DNA of 64,000 bases from an uncultured Eubacteriales bacterium (GTDB taxonomy: Bacteria; Bacillota; Clostridia; Christensenellales; Christensenellaceae): NCBI GenBank assembly GCA_900545085.1, contig UQXU01000001.1, forward strand, positions 1-64,000, given 5' to 3'. Below, in pieces: positions 9,405-18,423 of the stretch. Position 1 is the stretch's first letter; each line of letters opens with the position of its first letter. Below the pieces are notes generated by a model. That model was not told the origin of the DNA. It searched no databases and saw nothing but the letters and a program-made list of their open reading frames with translations. The position numbers and the translations under genes are program-made.

Positions 9405-10151
9405 CTAATCGTATTTCCGGCATATGGTGTACTTTGAGATGGCGGATCTCCTGGGCGCTTCCAGCGTCCAAAGCACTCCCCTTATGAAGTCCGGAAGGTA
9501 TTGTCCGAATTTTACTTCAAGCACGACCATGCCTCTGTCCAGCATGGGTATAGTCGGCAGATCAGGATCGAAGATGCTGCCGTTTATGCTCGTACTTTTC
9601 AAATCTTTATCGAAGGTTATGCGCACGCGCTGATAATCCATTACGTACGCCTCCCGAGTGTAGTCTACTATTACGCGGGGTCTCAGCATGTTCTGCTTCA
9701 TTTGCAGATACATCTCATGAGCCAGAGGTTCTCTGCGCCTGAGCAGAAACTCCGTCTCCCCTGCCATAATAGCGTCATACTCGTCTTCGCTGAGTGTTAT
9801 CGTATCTTTTCGAATATATCCGTTATTTTTTATTTTCTTCTCCAGCTTTATCACATCGTTGGAAAAATTATATATTCTGATCCTGTATTTATCACGGTTA
9901 TCTACGCCCGCTATCTTTTTTCTCAGCGCAGAATCGCCCAAATCGTCAAAATACAGGCTTCTGATTATGTAATCGCCGTTTTTATCGGCATTGCTGTCCG
10001 ACTCAAGCAGATGACGCAGAGATTGACGCACAGAGAGATAATCTATATAGTTGATATAGTATTTCAGCTCGTGTCGGTAGTACGGTTTTGTTTGTTTTTC
10101 TGTTTTCTGTTTCACAGATGAGTGCGCCCTGCCGTGCTTGCCCTGAGTCAT
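9405..10151 (-). CDS. VTC-domain protein, polyphosphate polymerase-like
   Basis: A 248-residue protein of the VTC/CYTH-like superfamily. The N-terminal RHELKYYINYIDYLSVRQ strand and helix, the RSLYFDDLGD motif, the basic KYRIRIYNF and LEKKIKN strands, and the late LEVKFGQYLPDFI motif match the tunnel-forming catalytic domain of yeast Vtc4. That domain makes polyphosphate from ATP. The alternating basic and acidic residues expected for a triphosphate tunnel are present. It lacks membrane helices, which may be supplied by the adjacent DUF4956 protein. Activity is inferred from family, not shown. It is first in its operon. Confidence 0.85.
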   Translation of the reverse strand: MTQGKHGRAHSSVKQKTEKQTKPYYRHELKYYINYIDYLSVRQSLRHLLESDSNADKNGDYIIRSLYFDDLGDSALRKKIAGVDNRDKYRIRIYNFSNDVIKLEKKIKNNGYIRKDTITLSEDEYDAIMAGETEFLLRRREPLAHEMYLQMKQNMLRPRVIVDYTREAYVMDYQRVRITFDKDLKSTSINGSIFDPDLPTIPMLDRGMVVLEVKFGQYLPDFIRGVLWTLEAPRRSAISKYTICRKYD

Positions 10152-10254
10152 GCTTTCATAGCTCTCCTTCTTTAATAGATGCGTCCAGCAAAGCTTATTC
10201 TACCACAGATATTTGCGATTTACAAGAGTATTTAGCCTTTTTGGACCGCCGCGG

Positions 10255-11778
10255 TCAATATGTCCAGTATTTCCTGTCCAAGGCGCGATATTGCAGAGCC
10301 TCCGCTACATGCTGCGCCTGTATTTTTTCACATCCGGACGAATCCGCAATCGTCCTTGAGACTTTAAGTATCCTGTTGTGAGAGCGCGCGCTCATGCCCA
10401 GCTTGTCATACGCAGCCTCGAGTATCCTGCCGGCCGCGTCGTCCAGGCGGCAGTATTCGCTTATGTGCCGCTCCGTCATTCTTGCGTTGCACGTTATCTC
10501 TCCGCCAAACCGTCTGCTCTGTATCTCTCTTGCCCTCTGCACTCTTTCTCGCACAACAGCCGAGCTTTCCGGTTCTTTTACGTCCGACATTTGAGCATAG
10601 TCCAAACGCGGCACTTCGATGTGCATATCTATCCTGTCTAACAAAGGGCCGCTTATCTTTGCAATGTAGTTCTGTCTCGCGCTGCTCTTGCATGTGCATT
10701 TAGTCGTTTTGTCCCCGAAAAATCCGCAGGGGCATGGGTTCATGGCCGCAATGAGCATAAAGCTCGCCGGATAAGAGTATTTTGCATTTACCCGTGAAAT
10801 ATGCACCGTCCCCGACTCCAGCGGCTGACGCATACATTCCAGCGCGTCACGTTTGAACTCCGGCAGCTCGTCGAGAAAAAGTATTCCGTTATGCGCGAGG
10901 CTCAGCTCGCCGGGCGCCGCGTTGCTTCCGCCGCCCGTTATCGCCGGCCCTGACGCAGTCTGATGCGGCGCGCGGAACGGCCGCGCAGAGACTATCCCTC
11001 CCGGCATGTCCTCCCCTGCGACAGAGTGTATCATAGTCGTCTCTATTGCTTCGGCAAAGCTCATCTCAGGCGCAATAGACTGCGCCGCCCTGGCCAGCAT
11101 GGTCTTTCCCGAGCCGGGCGCCCCGATAAAAAGTATATTGTGCCCTCCCGCGACTGCTATCTCCAGAGCTCGCTTTGCCATATACTGACCTTTTATGTAT
11201 TTGAAATCCACGCTGCCCTGCTCTACCGTAGGTTTAAATTCCGCTTTCGGGAAAGGCGCCGGGAGCGTCTGCGCTCTCATAAGCTCCGCCGCCTCCCTCA
11301 GATTAGACACGGGATATATGTCAATTCCTTCGACATACGCCGCTTCGGCCGCGTTCTCTCTCGGCAGGATTATCCGCTTCACCCCGCGCTGCTGCGCGTC
11401 TATAGTCATCGGCAGGACGCCGCGCGCCGCGCGCACACTCCCGTCCAGACCCAGCTCGCCTATGAATACCGTATCCTCCCAGCCGCGCATGGATACCTCC
11501 CCGGAGACTGCAATAAGCGCTATCGCTATCGGCAGGTCGTATATGGCTTTCTCTTTGCGCACGTCCGCCGGAGCAAGATTTATAACAATCTTATCCGAAG
11601 GGAAGTCAAATCCGCTGTTTACTACCGCAGCGCGCACTCTGTCTCTGGATTCCCTGACGGCGAGGACAGGCAGCCCCACCATGTTCCACTGCGGAATACC
11701 GGGAGAATGATCCAGCTCCACCCATACGGAATAGCCTTTGAGTCCTTCGAGTCCGCAGCTCTGTACTTTTACAATCAT
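10255..11778 (-). CDS. yifB: YifB/ComM-family Mg-chelatase-like AAA+ ATPase
   Basis: A 507-residue protein with an N-terminal Lon/S5-like domain (about 1-170), a Walker A GAPGSGKT (219-226), Walker B near GILFLDELPEF, a cysteine cluster (CPCGFFGDKTTKCTC) and a C-terminal Mg-chelatase domain. ComM homologues are branch-migrating helicases that help integrate transformed DNA. Firmicutes often carry rnhB, yraN and yifB in a row. Here the glycosyltransferase gene at 11799 separates yifB from the rnhB-yraN fusion by an otherwise tight arrangement. The start is preceded by AAGGAG. Confidence 0.93.
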   Translation of the reverse strand: MIVKVQSCGLEGLKGYSVWVELDHSPGIPQWNMVGLPVLAVRESRDRVRAAVVNSGFDFPSDKIVINLAPADVRKEKAIYDLPIAIALIAVSGEVSMRGWEDTVFIGELGLDGSVRAARGVLPMTIDAQQRGVKRIILPRENAAEAAYVEGIDIYPVSNLREAAELMRAQTLPAPFPKAEFKPTVEQGSVDFKYIKGQYMAKRALEIAVAGGHNILFIGAPGSGKTMLARAAQSIAPEMSFAEAIETTMIHSVAGEDMPGGIVSARPFRAPHQTASGPAITGGGSNAAPGELSLAHNGILFLDELPEFKRDALECMRQPLESGTVHISRVNAKYSYPASFMLIAAMNPCPCGFFGDKTTKCTCKSSARQNYIAKISGPLLDRIDMHIEVPRLDYAQMSDVKEPESSAVVRERVQRAREIQSRRFGGEITCNARMTERHISEYCRLDDAAGRILEAAYDKLGMSARSHNRILKVSRTIADSSGCEKIQAQHVAEALQYRALDRKYWTY

Positions 11779-11798
11779 TCTCCTTCTCCTTTGTTAAG

Positions 11799-14700
11799 CT
11801 ATATGGGCCACGTCGGCAGCCATTGCAGCGCGTATAATATCCACTTGGGCACGCTTATCCCTGTCGTTATAGGATAGAACAGCAGGAACATGAGACAAAC
11901 AGTCGCGACAAATATCTTGACGAACAGCTTCCCTCGCGAGTACGTTTCGCTGATATGCCTCAGCGCATACACCACCGCCATTATTAAAAACGGCAGCGTC
12001 GCAAAAAAGTGATATATAAACACCTCTCGAGTTATCAGCACCCACGGCAAAAGCTGAGCCGCCGCGCATACGGTGATATAGCTGATTCCTTTAGATTTAA
12101 GCATATTTTTGTTGCGCATTCCGACCAGATACATAACCGCCGCCAGTCCGCTTATCCAAAGCAGCGGATTGCCCATACACCATATCACTCCGTATACGTC
12201 AGGCGCGGAGCCTTCCGCGTTAAAGAAGAAGGTCGGGCGTATGTTGAATATCCACGTGTAAACGGACGAGCTGTACGGATGCACCGATTCGGGGTCCAGA
12301 TTCTTGTGATACGTGAGCATATAAACCTGATTATTCCACACATCCTTCAGCGTATAAGTATCAGACGCATTAAAGTACGGCAAATAGCTTATTATATAAA
12401 CCAGCACAGGTATTATCAAAAACACCGCAACACAGAACAGCAGCGTAAGCGTTAAATTCTTTTTGTAGACTCGGCAGACTGCTTCATCTCCCTCGCGCAC
12501 GGCGAGCTTGTATTCCTTCGCTCGTTGATACACCGTGTGGAAAAACAATATAAACAGCCCGACTCCGGCATAAATACATATCCACTTCGTCGCTGCGCCG
12601 AGCGCCCACGCTCCTCCGCACAGCCCCAGCGGAACCAGCGTCCGGCTGAGCGGTTCTTTTAAGAAATTGTGCTGCTTGTATTCGTACATGAACAGATACA
12701 TCAGCAGTATGAACAGCAGACTGTAGCTGTCTATCGTCGCTATTCTGGTCAGCGAATAGTGCATAAAATCCGCCGCGAACAGCGTCGTCGCTATGGCCGC
12801 CCATTTAGTCCTTTTAAAAACGCGCTTTGCAAATATGTAAAACACAGGAAGCATCAGCACGCCTGTCAGCGCACCCATAAATCTCCATCCGAACGGATTG
12901 AAGCCGAACAGCCGTATGCCTATGGTTATTATAGATTTTCCCAGAGGCGGATGTGTAATCTCATACGGATATATGCCCTCGAGATATTCGTAAGCAGTAC
13001 GCGCATGATATATCTCATCGAAGTACATTTCCGTCATGTAATCAGCCGCGCCTATCGCCTGATCCTGCTCGTCGCATAAGTACGGCGCATCCTGCACCTC
13101 TCCGTTCCGCGTCAGCACGGAGCTCTGTATCGGTATTATTTCTTTCGCATAGCTGTCTCTGAAAAACGCCAGCTCGCGTATCTCCATATACCCTTCCGTC
13201 ACATAAATGCGCACCGCCTTGGCGGAAAAGCTCAAATTATTGAACTGCCATTCGAACATATTGCGGTATTTGTTCTCTATCTCTCCGCCTTCCAGAGGAT
13301 AAAACGTCAGGCCGTCCTCGCTGTATTCCAGCTTGATGCTGCCCTCGCAATATCCGGGATAGTACTTTACAAGCGAAACATCCTGCTGAGATCCGAAATC
13401 TATCGTATATATATCCCCCGCCTGCGCCGTATCGTATACTCTTTCCGGTATTGTCGTACTGCCCAGGTTGGTAAACGCAAAGCCTGCGTATATCACGGAA
13501 ATTATCGCCATAATCAGCACGTCTTTCCGCGTAACCTTCCGCTCCGGATCGGGAGAGAAGCTGTACAGCCTTTCCTTCGCGCGCTTCATGGAAACCTCTT
13601 TGGGAGGAAGCAGAAGCACATGCGGAATTTTCAGCTTCTTCTTTTCTTCAAAACCGACCGTCTCCGCGATCGCAGCGTACAGCGTATATGCCGCCGCACA
13701 AAGTGTTGATATACAACCCAAAGTAAAAACTATGTCATAAATATAGACAGTCTTAAATATGTAGGTCACATATATATTGAAGAACGACACGGCGAAAAGT
13801 GCCATGCTGCTTATCGTCATTCTCCTTGAGTCAGACTGCACCGCCGCGAAGAGCATAAGCACCGCCGCGGGGAGCAGGTATCTCTCGTGCATGTTATGCG
13901 CAAGCGTGAACATCAGCATATAAAGCACGCCCGCCGTCAAATACACTCTGGATCTGTCCGGCTTTTTGAAATAAACCGCTGCGCTGACTATCAGGCTGAT
14001 GACAATTCCTGCGACGCCCCATATGGTATACGGTATCCCCAGCATGGTCTCTGTGTTCGGCGTAAAATTCCCGCCGAGCAGACCGAGCAGGTTAAAGGCA
14101 TTTGCGGAAGTATATGCGTAGAAGGACGTCGTTCCCGCTTTTTTCTCTATAGCGTAAAAGAAACTCTGGCCGCCCTTCATCGGAAGCGTGACGATTGTGT
14201 AAACCGCCGCCATGCCGACTAAAGCTATTCCCAGCTGACAAAAGCTTCTCTTTCTCGTCTCCTTTTTGGCTATATCCGCAATAAGTACAAAAAGCAAAAC
14301 GGGACCGAGTATAAGCGCCTGCGGCTTTGTCAGCACCATCAGCGCCCAGAGCATCGCCGCGCAAGCCTTTTTGTCCGTATGCAGCAGGTACAATACCGCC
14401 ACTAAGCCAAGTATTAATACAGAGTCTATCTGAACCCACGCCGCCGAGAGACATATTATCGCCGGACAAAACAGCAGCGCCATGGAAAGCACGCTTCCCG
14501 TCGCTCTTCCGAGTCTCTTTTTCGCCATGCGATAGAACACATACGCCAATGCCAAATCTGCAATTACAGCGGGAATCTGCACCAGCAGCTTATACCCATC
14601 CTCACCCGAGCTGAGCCCCAGAAGAGAGCCTATCTTCCCCAGCACATAAAGCACATACATATACGCCGGCGGGTAATCTGCGAACATGCCGCTTTCATAA

Positions 14701-15593
14701 AATCCCGACAGCCCGTCCTGCGCCAGAGCCGCCGCCCACGCGCGGAAGCAATTTAAATCTGTTATGTGACCTTCTGAGCGCATGGCAAAGAAAATCCTGA
14801 CAATAAACGCAGCTGCAAACGCCACTGTCATCCAGCGCCGGCTTCCCATTCGAGCCGCAAATTTCGGCGCATGCCGCCCTGTCATAAGCAAATATATAAA
14901 AACAAAAACCAACGCTGCGCAAAGCACAACGCCTATGTCGTTCCAGCTTACATATACATCCTCCGCCGGCGTGAGAAGGTCGTCATACGTCTTTATATCT
15001 GCGGAAATCATATGCTGAGACCCTGTTCCGCCATAGACCGCATAGACCGGCGCCCCGAGAGGAGCTTCTGACAATTTCTCTATTACAACATCATCTATAC
15101 ATATCATGCCCTGCGCGTCTGCCGAATCTGTCCCCATGCCAAACTGCACAGTATACGTCTGAGTCTCTGCGCTGTCCGTTTCAATATACAGCAGCACATT
15201 CTGCCATGCTCCGTCGAGCTGCGCGTCGGCCTGCGAGCCGGCCGCCTGAGACTCAATAGTTATGCCCGCGCTGCCCGAGCCGGTGACCCCCTGCATCATC
15301 ATTCTGCACGATATTTTATATATAGAATCAGGTTCCAGAGTCATATTCTGGAAAACCTGCGCATTTCCATCGCTGTTAAGCTGCATTTCCAGATATGATT
15401 CGCCGCCCGACATTCCGCGGCTGACTACATCCGCGCCGCTGATCTGCCATGCGTCCGGCATGTTGTCCGTCCACAAGTCAAACCCTGCGTTCTCTACAGC
15501 GACATTTGCCAAAACCTCTGCTTCAGCGTTCGCGCTCAGAGGCACAGCCAGCGCCAAAAACACAAGTAAAAAGCCAATAAGTTTCCTTTTCAA
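11799..15593 (-). CDS. Tandem GT-C glycosyltransferase, PMT-like C-terminus
   Basis: A 1264-residue membrane protein. Residues 1-24 are a signal peptide, about 27-190 a carbohydrate-binding-like beta domain, and about 220-680 a first multi-helix GT-C module with an acidic loop around D279. About 690-835 is an exported discoidin-like domain. About 855-1264 is a second GT-C module like protein O-mannosyltransferases, with D859-E860 (DEIYHARTAYEYL) and THPPLGKS. Such enzymes transfer sugars from lipid carriers to acceptors outside the membrane. The start codon is TTG with GGAAG upstream. It sits between rnhB-yraN and yifB, 20 bases from the latter. Donor and acceptor are unknown. Confidence 0.85.
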   Translation of the reverse strand: MKRKLIGFLLVFLALAVPLSANAEAEVLANVAVENAGFDLWTDNMPDAWQISGADVVSRGMSGGESYLEMQLNSDGNAQVFQNMTLEPDSIYKISCRMMMQGVTGSGSAGITIESQAAGSQADAQLDGAWQNVLLYIETDSAETQTYTVQFGMGTDSADAQGMICIDDVVIEKLSEAPLGAPVYAVYGGTGSQHMISADIKTYDDLLTPAEDVYVSWNDIGVVLCAALVFVFIYLLMTGRHAPKFAARMGSRRWMTVAFAAAFIVRIFFAMRSEGHITDLNCFRAWAAALAQDGLSGFYESGMFADYPPAYMYVLYVLGKIGSLLGLSSGEDGYKLLVQIPAVIADLALAYVFYRMAKKRLGRATGSVLSMALLFCPAIICLSAAWVQIDSVLILGLVAVLYLLHTDKKACAAMLWALMVLTKPQALILGPVLLFVLIADIAKKETRKRSFCQLGIALVGMAAVYTIVTLPMKGGQSFFYAIEKKAGTTSFYAYTSANAFNLLGLLGGNFTPNTETMLGIPYTIWGVAGIVISLIVSAAVYFKKPDRSRVYLTAGVLYMLMFTLAHNMHERYLLPAAVLMLFAAVQSDSRRMTISSMALFAVSFFNIYVTYIFKTVYIYDIVFTLGCISTLCAAAYTLYAAIAETVGFEEKKKLKIPHVLLLPPKEVSMKRAKERLYSFSPDPERKVTRKDVLIMAIISVIYAGFAFTNLGSTTIPERVYDTAQAGDIYTIDFGSQQDVSLVKYYPGYCEGSIKLEYSEDGLTFYPLEGGEIENKYRNMFEWQFNNLSFSAKAVRIYVTEGYMEIRELAFFRDSYAKEIIPIQSSVLTRNGEVQDAPYLCDEQDQAIGAADYMTEMYFDEIYHARTAYEYLEGIYPYEITHPPLGKSIITIGIRLFGFNPFGWRFMGALTGVLMLPVFYIFAKRVFKRTKWAAIATTLFAADFMHYSLTRIATIDSYSLLFILLMYLFMYEYKQHNFLKEPLSRTLVPLGLCGGAWALGAATKWICIYAGVGLFILFFHTVYQRAKEYKLAVREGDEAVCRVYKKNLTLTLLFCVAVFLIIPVLVYIISYLPYFNASDTYTLKDVWNNQVYMLTYHKNLDPESVHPYSSSVYTWIFNIRPTFFFNAEGSAPDVYGVIWCMGNPLLWISGLAAVMYLVGMRNKNMLKSKGISYITVCAAAQLLPWVLITREVFIYHFFATLPFLIMAVVYALRHISETYSRGKLFVKIFVATVCLMFLLFYPITTGISVPKWILYALQWLPTWPI

Positions 15594-15634
15594 TTTCTCT
15601 TCCTTTCCAAATTCTTCTTTAATACATGTGAGAT

Positions 15635-16624
15635 TCAGTACGTCACGGCGTTCTGAGTATGCTCCAACATCGTAACCTTGTCATCGGAGTCGAAATACAC
15701 TTCGATAACGTCTATCCTCACATGTGCTATCCCGCGCTCCATCAGATTAGAGTCGTAAATATACTTTTCCAATCCACGGCGCATGGCGTTCTTCTTGTCT
15801 GCATTCACATGAACCGCAGGCCTTCCGCCATATTCCCTGCCCGACTTGACCTCTACGCACACGAGCGTATCATCTTTCCGCGCGATTATATCCAACTCGC
15901 TTCCGGTACATCTGTAATTTCGCTCAAGTATGTCGTACCCTTCAGATTCCAGAAATAACGCGGCGTTATTTTCTCCCAGCTTTCCTATTGTATTATTCAA
16001 ACTCTTCATCCTCTCGGGCATAGATATTTTCGTTATAAACGTCCTCCTGTGCATCGGACATGGGCCGAATTTTTCCAGAGCCTCTCTGTGCTGCTTCGTG
16101 CCGTAGCCCTTGTGTTTTTCAAAGCCGTATTCGGGATACGTCTTTGCCATCTCGCGCATATATCTGTCTCTTTCGACTTTAGCGATTATGCTCGCCGCCG
16201 CTATGGAATAAATCTTAGCGTCTCCTTTTATTACAGCATCATGAGGGACGTCCAGTTTAAGCCCTGTTATGTAATCGCACATTACTTTGTCGGGCTGCAT
16301 TTTTAAACCGGCGATAGCCTCTTGAAACGCCAGCCTCGTCGCAGGGAGTATCCCATGCTCGTCTATATATTCTCTGCTTACAAACGCTACGTTATAACAA
16401 AGCGCATTTTCGGCTATTTTTCCGTAAAGCTCCTCACGTTTTTTTTCAGACAGCTTCTTTGAGTCGTCGATTCCCTGTATATACGAATCCGGATCATCAT
16501 TCATTATCACCGCCGCCGCTGCGACCGGCCCGGCGAGGCAGCCTCTGCCCACCTCATCCGCACCGGCCAGCTTTAGTCCGAATTCGTGCGCGGCATGCTC
16601 CTGTACGTAAAATGTTTCGTTCAT
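15635..16624 (-). CDS. rnhB: Ribonuclease HII fused to YraN-family nuclease-like protein
   Basis: One uninterrupted 329-codon frame. Residues 1-205 are RNase HII, with AGADEVGRG (D23, E24), DDSKKLS and KGDAKIYSIAAASIIAK, which removes ribonucleotides from DNA. Residues 206-329 are YraN/UPF0102, a restriction-endonuclease-like fold with ELDIIARKDDTLVCVEVKSG. These are normally separate neighbouring genes. Just before the YraN part lies GAGAGG, eight bases upstream of an in-frame TTG (residue 209), so a free YraN could also be made. The start at 16624 fits the family; the frame is open further upstream into the previous gene. No stop separates the parts. Confidence 0.9.
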   Translation of the reverse strand: MNETFYVQEHAAHEFGLKLAGADEVGRGCLAGPVAAAAVIMNDDPDSYIQGIDDSKKLSEKKREELYGKIAENALCYNVAFVSREYIDEHGILPATRLAFQEAIAGLKMQPDKVMCDYITGLKLDVPHDAVIKGDAKIYSIAAASIIAKVERDRYMREMAKTYPEYGFEKHKGYGTKQHREALEKFGPCPMHRRTFITKISMPERMKSLNNTIGKLGENNAALFLESEGYDILERNYRCTGSELDIIARKDDTLVCVEVKSGREYGGRPAVHVNADKKNAMRRGLEKYIYDSNLMERGIAHVRIDVIEVYFDSDDKVTMLEHTQNAVTY

Positions 16625-16724
16625 ATATTTATCTCTCGCAAACTTTTTTATTTGTCCCAATAATCCTGAATCTTCCGGCTGCTTTTCAATTATAGAATAC
16701 CGCAGTACAAAAAACAAGTGCGGC

Positions 16725-17069
16725 TCAGCCCTCTGCGACAGGCTCATAGTCAATTTCAGATTCCTGCTCTGTCGCCTCAAGTTTAAATATCACCGGACGC
16801 AATCCGTCATTGCAGCAGCATATCGCCGTGCCCGGCTCGCGTATCCAATCTCCGTAATAAAAGCTTTCCGCGCCGTGCGCCAGAGCGAATACGTATTGAT
16901 ATATAGCCTTCCACGCCTCGTCGCACAGTCCCTCCGGCTTAGCATAGTCGGCATAAAACACCTGACCCTCGCGCAGCATGGGACAAGCGCCCAGCCCTTC
17001 CACGCCGTATCGTTCAGCCAGCTTTTTATTCAGAGTCTTTTCCAGTACCGTAATTTTCACTTTTTTCAT
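16725..17069 (-). CDS. TIGR04076-family small protein
   Basis: A 114-residue soluble protein resembling the TIGR04076 family: it opens MKKVKITVLEKTLNKKLAERY, has GLGACPMLREGQVFY, and later CNDGLRPVIFKLEA with a run of three cysteines (CCC) before it. The function of this family is not established. AAGGAG precedes the ATG. It lies 100 bases upstream of rnhB in the same direction and may be co-transcribed. Confidence 0.75.
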   Translation of the reverse strand: MKKVKITVLEKTLNKKLAERYGVEGLGACPMLREGQVFYADYAKPEGLCDEAWKAIYQYVFALAHGAESFYYGDWIREPGTAICCCNDGLRPVIFKLEATEQESEIDYEPVAEG

Positions 17070-17169
17070 CTAAGATCTCCTTCTTTCTGCCTCAGATATA
17101 TGTTATTTTACTACACACAGAGAGAAAAATCATCCCGCTTAGAAAATAAATAACAAACGTCCAAACGGC

Positions 17170-17216
17170 TTGATATTCTCTAATAAAAGACATATAATAT
17201 AGTAAGTTCACTTACT
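17170..17216 (+). promoter_or_regulatory. degV promoter with a 16-base palindrome
   Basis: TTGATA (17170-17175), a 17-base spacer and TATAAT (17193-17198) form a near-consensus sigma-A promoter. Directly downstream, at 17201-17216, lies the palindrome AGTAAGTTCACTTACT with two perfect 7-base arms, on the expected transcription start. A repressor of TetR-like symmetry would fit, but none is encoded next door. Confidence 0.75.
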
Positions 17217-17265
17217 TAAAATACAAAAAAACAAATCAACGCAAATTCAATGCGTAAGGAGTACA

Positions 17266-18168
17266 ATGGAACACAAATTTATCTTGAGCTGCGGCTCTAC
17301 GACAGACTTGCCCTACTCTTATATGCAAAGCCGCGGCATTCCTGTCATTTTTTACAGATATACTGCAAACGGCACGGAACATATCGACGATATGGGCCGA
17401 GACCCTGATGCACTTCCTAAATTCTACGAGCTCTTAGCCTCGGGCTGTCTCCCTTCCACATCTCAAATCAATGCCAGCCAATACTACGATTTTTTTAAGC
17501 AGCAGCTCCAAAAAGGAGATCTTCTGCATATAGCCTTCGGCTCGGGCATGAGCGCTTCCGTTTTCAACGCTGTAAGCGCAGCGGAAGAGCTGCGCAAAGA
17601 ATTTCCCAACCGCAAAATAACTGTCATCGACTCGCTTTGCAGCTCCGCCGGCTATGGTCTGCTCGTGGACAGCGCCGCCGATCTGCGCGACAACGGCGCC
17701 TCTATGGAGGAGGTCGAACAGTGGGTATTAGACAACAGACAGCTTGTTCACCATCAATTCTACTCCACAGACCTGAAATACTACAGGCGGAGCGGCCGCA
17801 TGTCCGGCGCGGCGGCCACCGTGGGCTCTATCCTCAACATTTGCCCTATAATGCACCTTGACGACACAGGGCACATCATAGCTTATGACAAAGTCCGCGG
17901 AAAACGCAACGCCATAAAAAAAACCGTCGCCGCCATGGCCGCGCACGCATCGGGCGGAGAAAGCTACTCGGGAAAATGCTGGATCTGCCACTCCAATTGC
18001 CTTGAAGACGCCGAGGCTACAAAATCAGCCATAAAAGAGCGTTTCAAGAATATCTCCGGAGATATACGCATATGCGATATAGGCACGATTATCGCTTCGC
18101 ACTGCGGCCCGGGTACTGTCGCCGTCTTCTTCTTTGGCGACATGCGCCAATCTCATGATAAACAATAA
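17266..18168 (+). CDS. DegV family fatty-acid-binding protein
   Basis: A 300-residue protein with the DegV fold: an N-terminal SCGSTTDLP strand and loop, PSTSQINASQYYDFF, the lipid-site segment IAFGSGMSASVFNAV, and a C-terminal HCGPGTVAVFFFG. DegV proteins (FakB in staphylococci) bind fatty acids and present them to the kinase FakA for entry into phospholipids. No fakA is in the window. The start has AAGGAG upstream. It is a single-gene unit with its own promoter, palindrome and terminator. Confidence 0.92.
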   Translation: MEHKFILSCGSTTDLPYSYMQSRGIPVIFYRYTANGTEHIDDMGRDPDALPKFYELLASGCLPSTSQINASQYYDFFKQQLQKGDLLHIAFGSGMSASVFNAVSAAEELRKEFPNRKITVIDSLCSSAGYGLLVDSAADLRDNGASMEEVEQWVLDNRQLVHHQFYSTDLKYYRRSGRMSGAAATVGSILNICPIMHLDDTGHIIAYDKVRGKRNAIKKTVAAMAAHASGGESYSGKCWICHSNCLEDAEATKSAIKERFKNISGDIRICDIGTIIASHCGPGTVAVFFFGDMRQSHDKQ

Positions 18169-18181
18169 GACATACAGCGTC

Positions 18182-18217
18182 GAAGCGGCACACCTGCGTG
18201 GATATGCCGCTTCTTTT
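18182..18217 (+). terminator. Terminator of degV
   Basis: GAAGCGGCA (18182-18190) pairs with TGCCGCTTC (18205-18213) and TTTT follows on the plus strand. The remaining bases to 18423 show nothing recognisable. Confidence 0.8.
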
Positions 18218-18423
18218 ATTTATCGCATGTCTTTATCGTAATTGTATACAGCTCCTCATCAATCGGATATATAATTCCGCTTCCAGAATCGCGAGCGACG
18301 CAAAGCAGCTGTACTTGCTTCGAAGCGAACGCATAGAGACGCCTTTTTCTGCAAAATCCGCAATTCATATACGACTTTCAATCAAAAATCTTTTTTAGCA
18401 CCATTTAACAGCACATATGAAAA

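Noticed and set aside
8706-10151. CotH-type kinase as a fourth member of the VTC/DUF4956 operon
   Set aside because: Expected from similar clusters elsewhere, but the flanking genes are yifB and typA; the third member here is a metallo-beta-lactamase-fold protein.
10240-10256. Palindrome GACCGCCGCGGTC at the yifB stop
   Set aside because: No T-run follows on the minus strand, so it does not qualify as a terminator; too short to call an operator.
10963-11877. 304-codon plus-strand frame
   Set aside because: Antisense to yifB; very high arginine content and no family resemblance.
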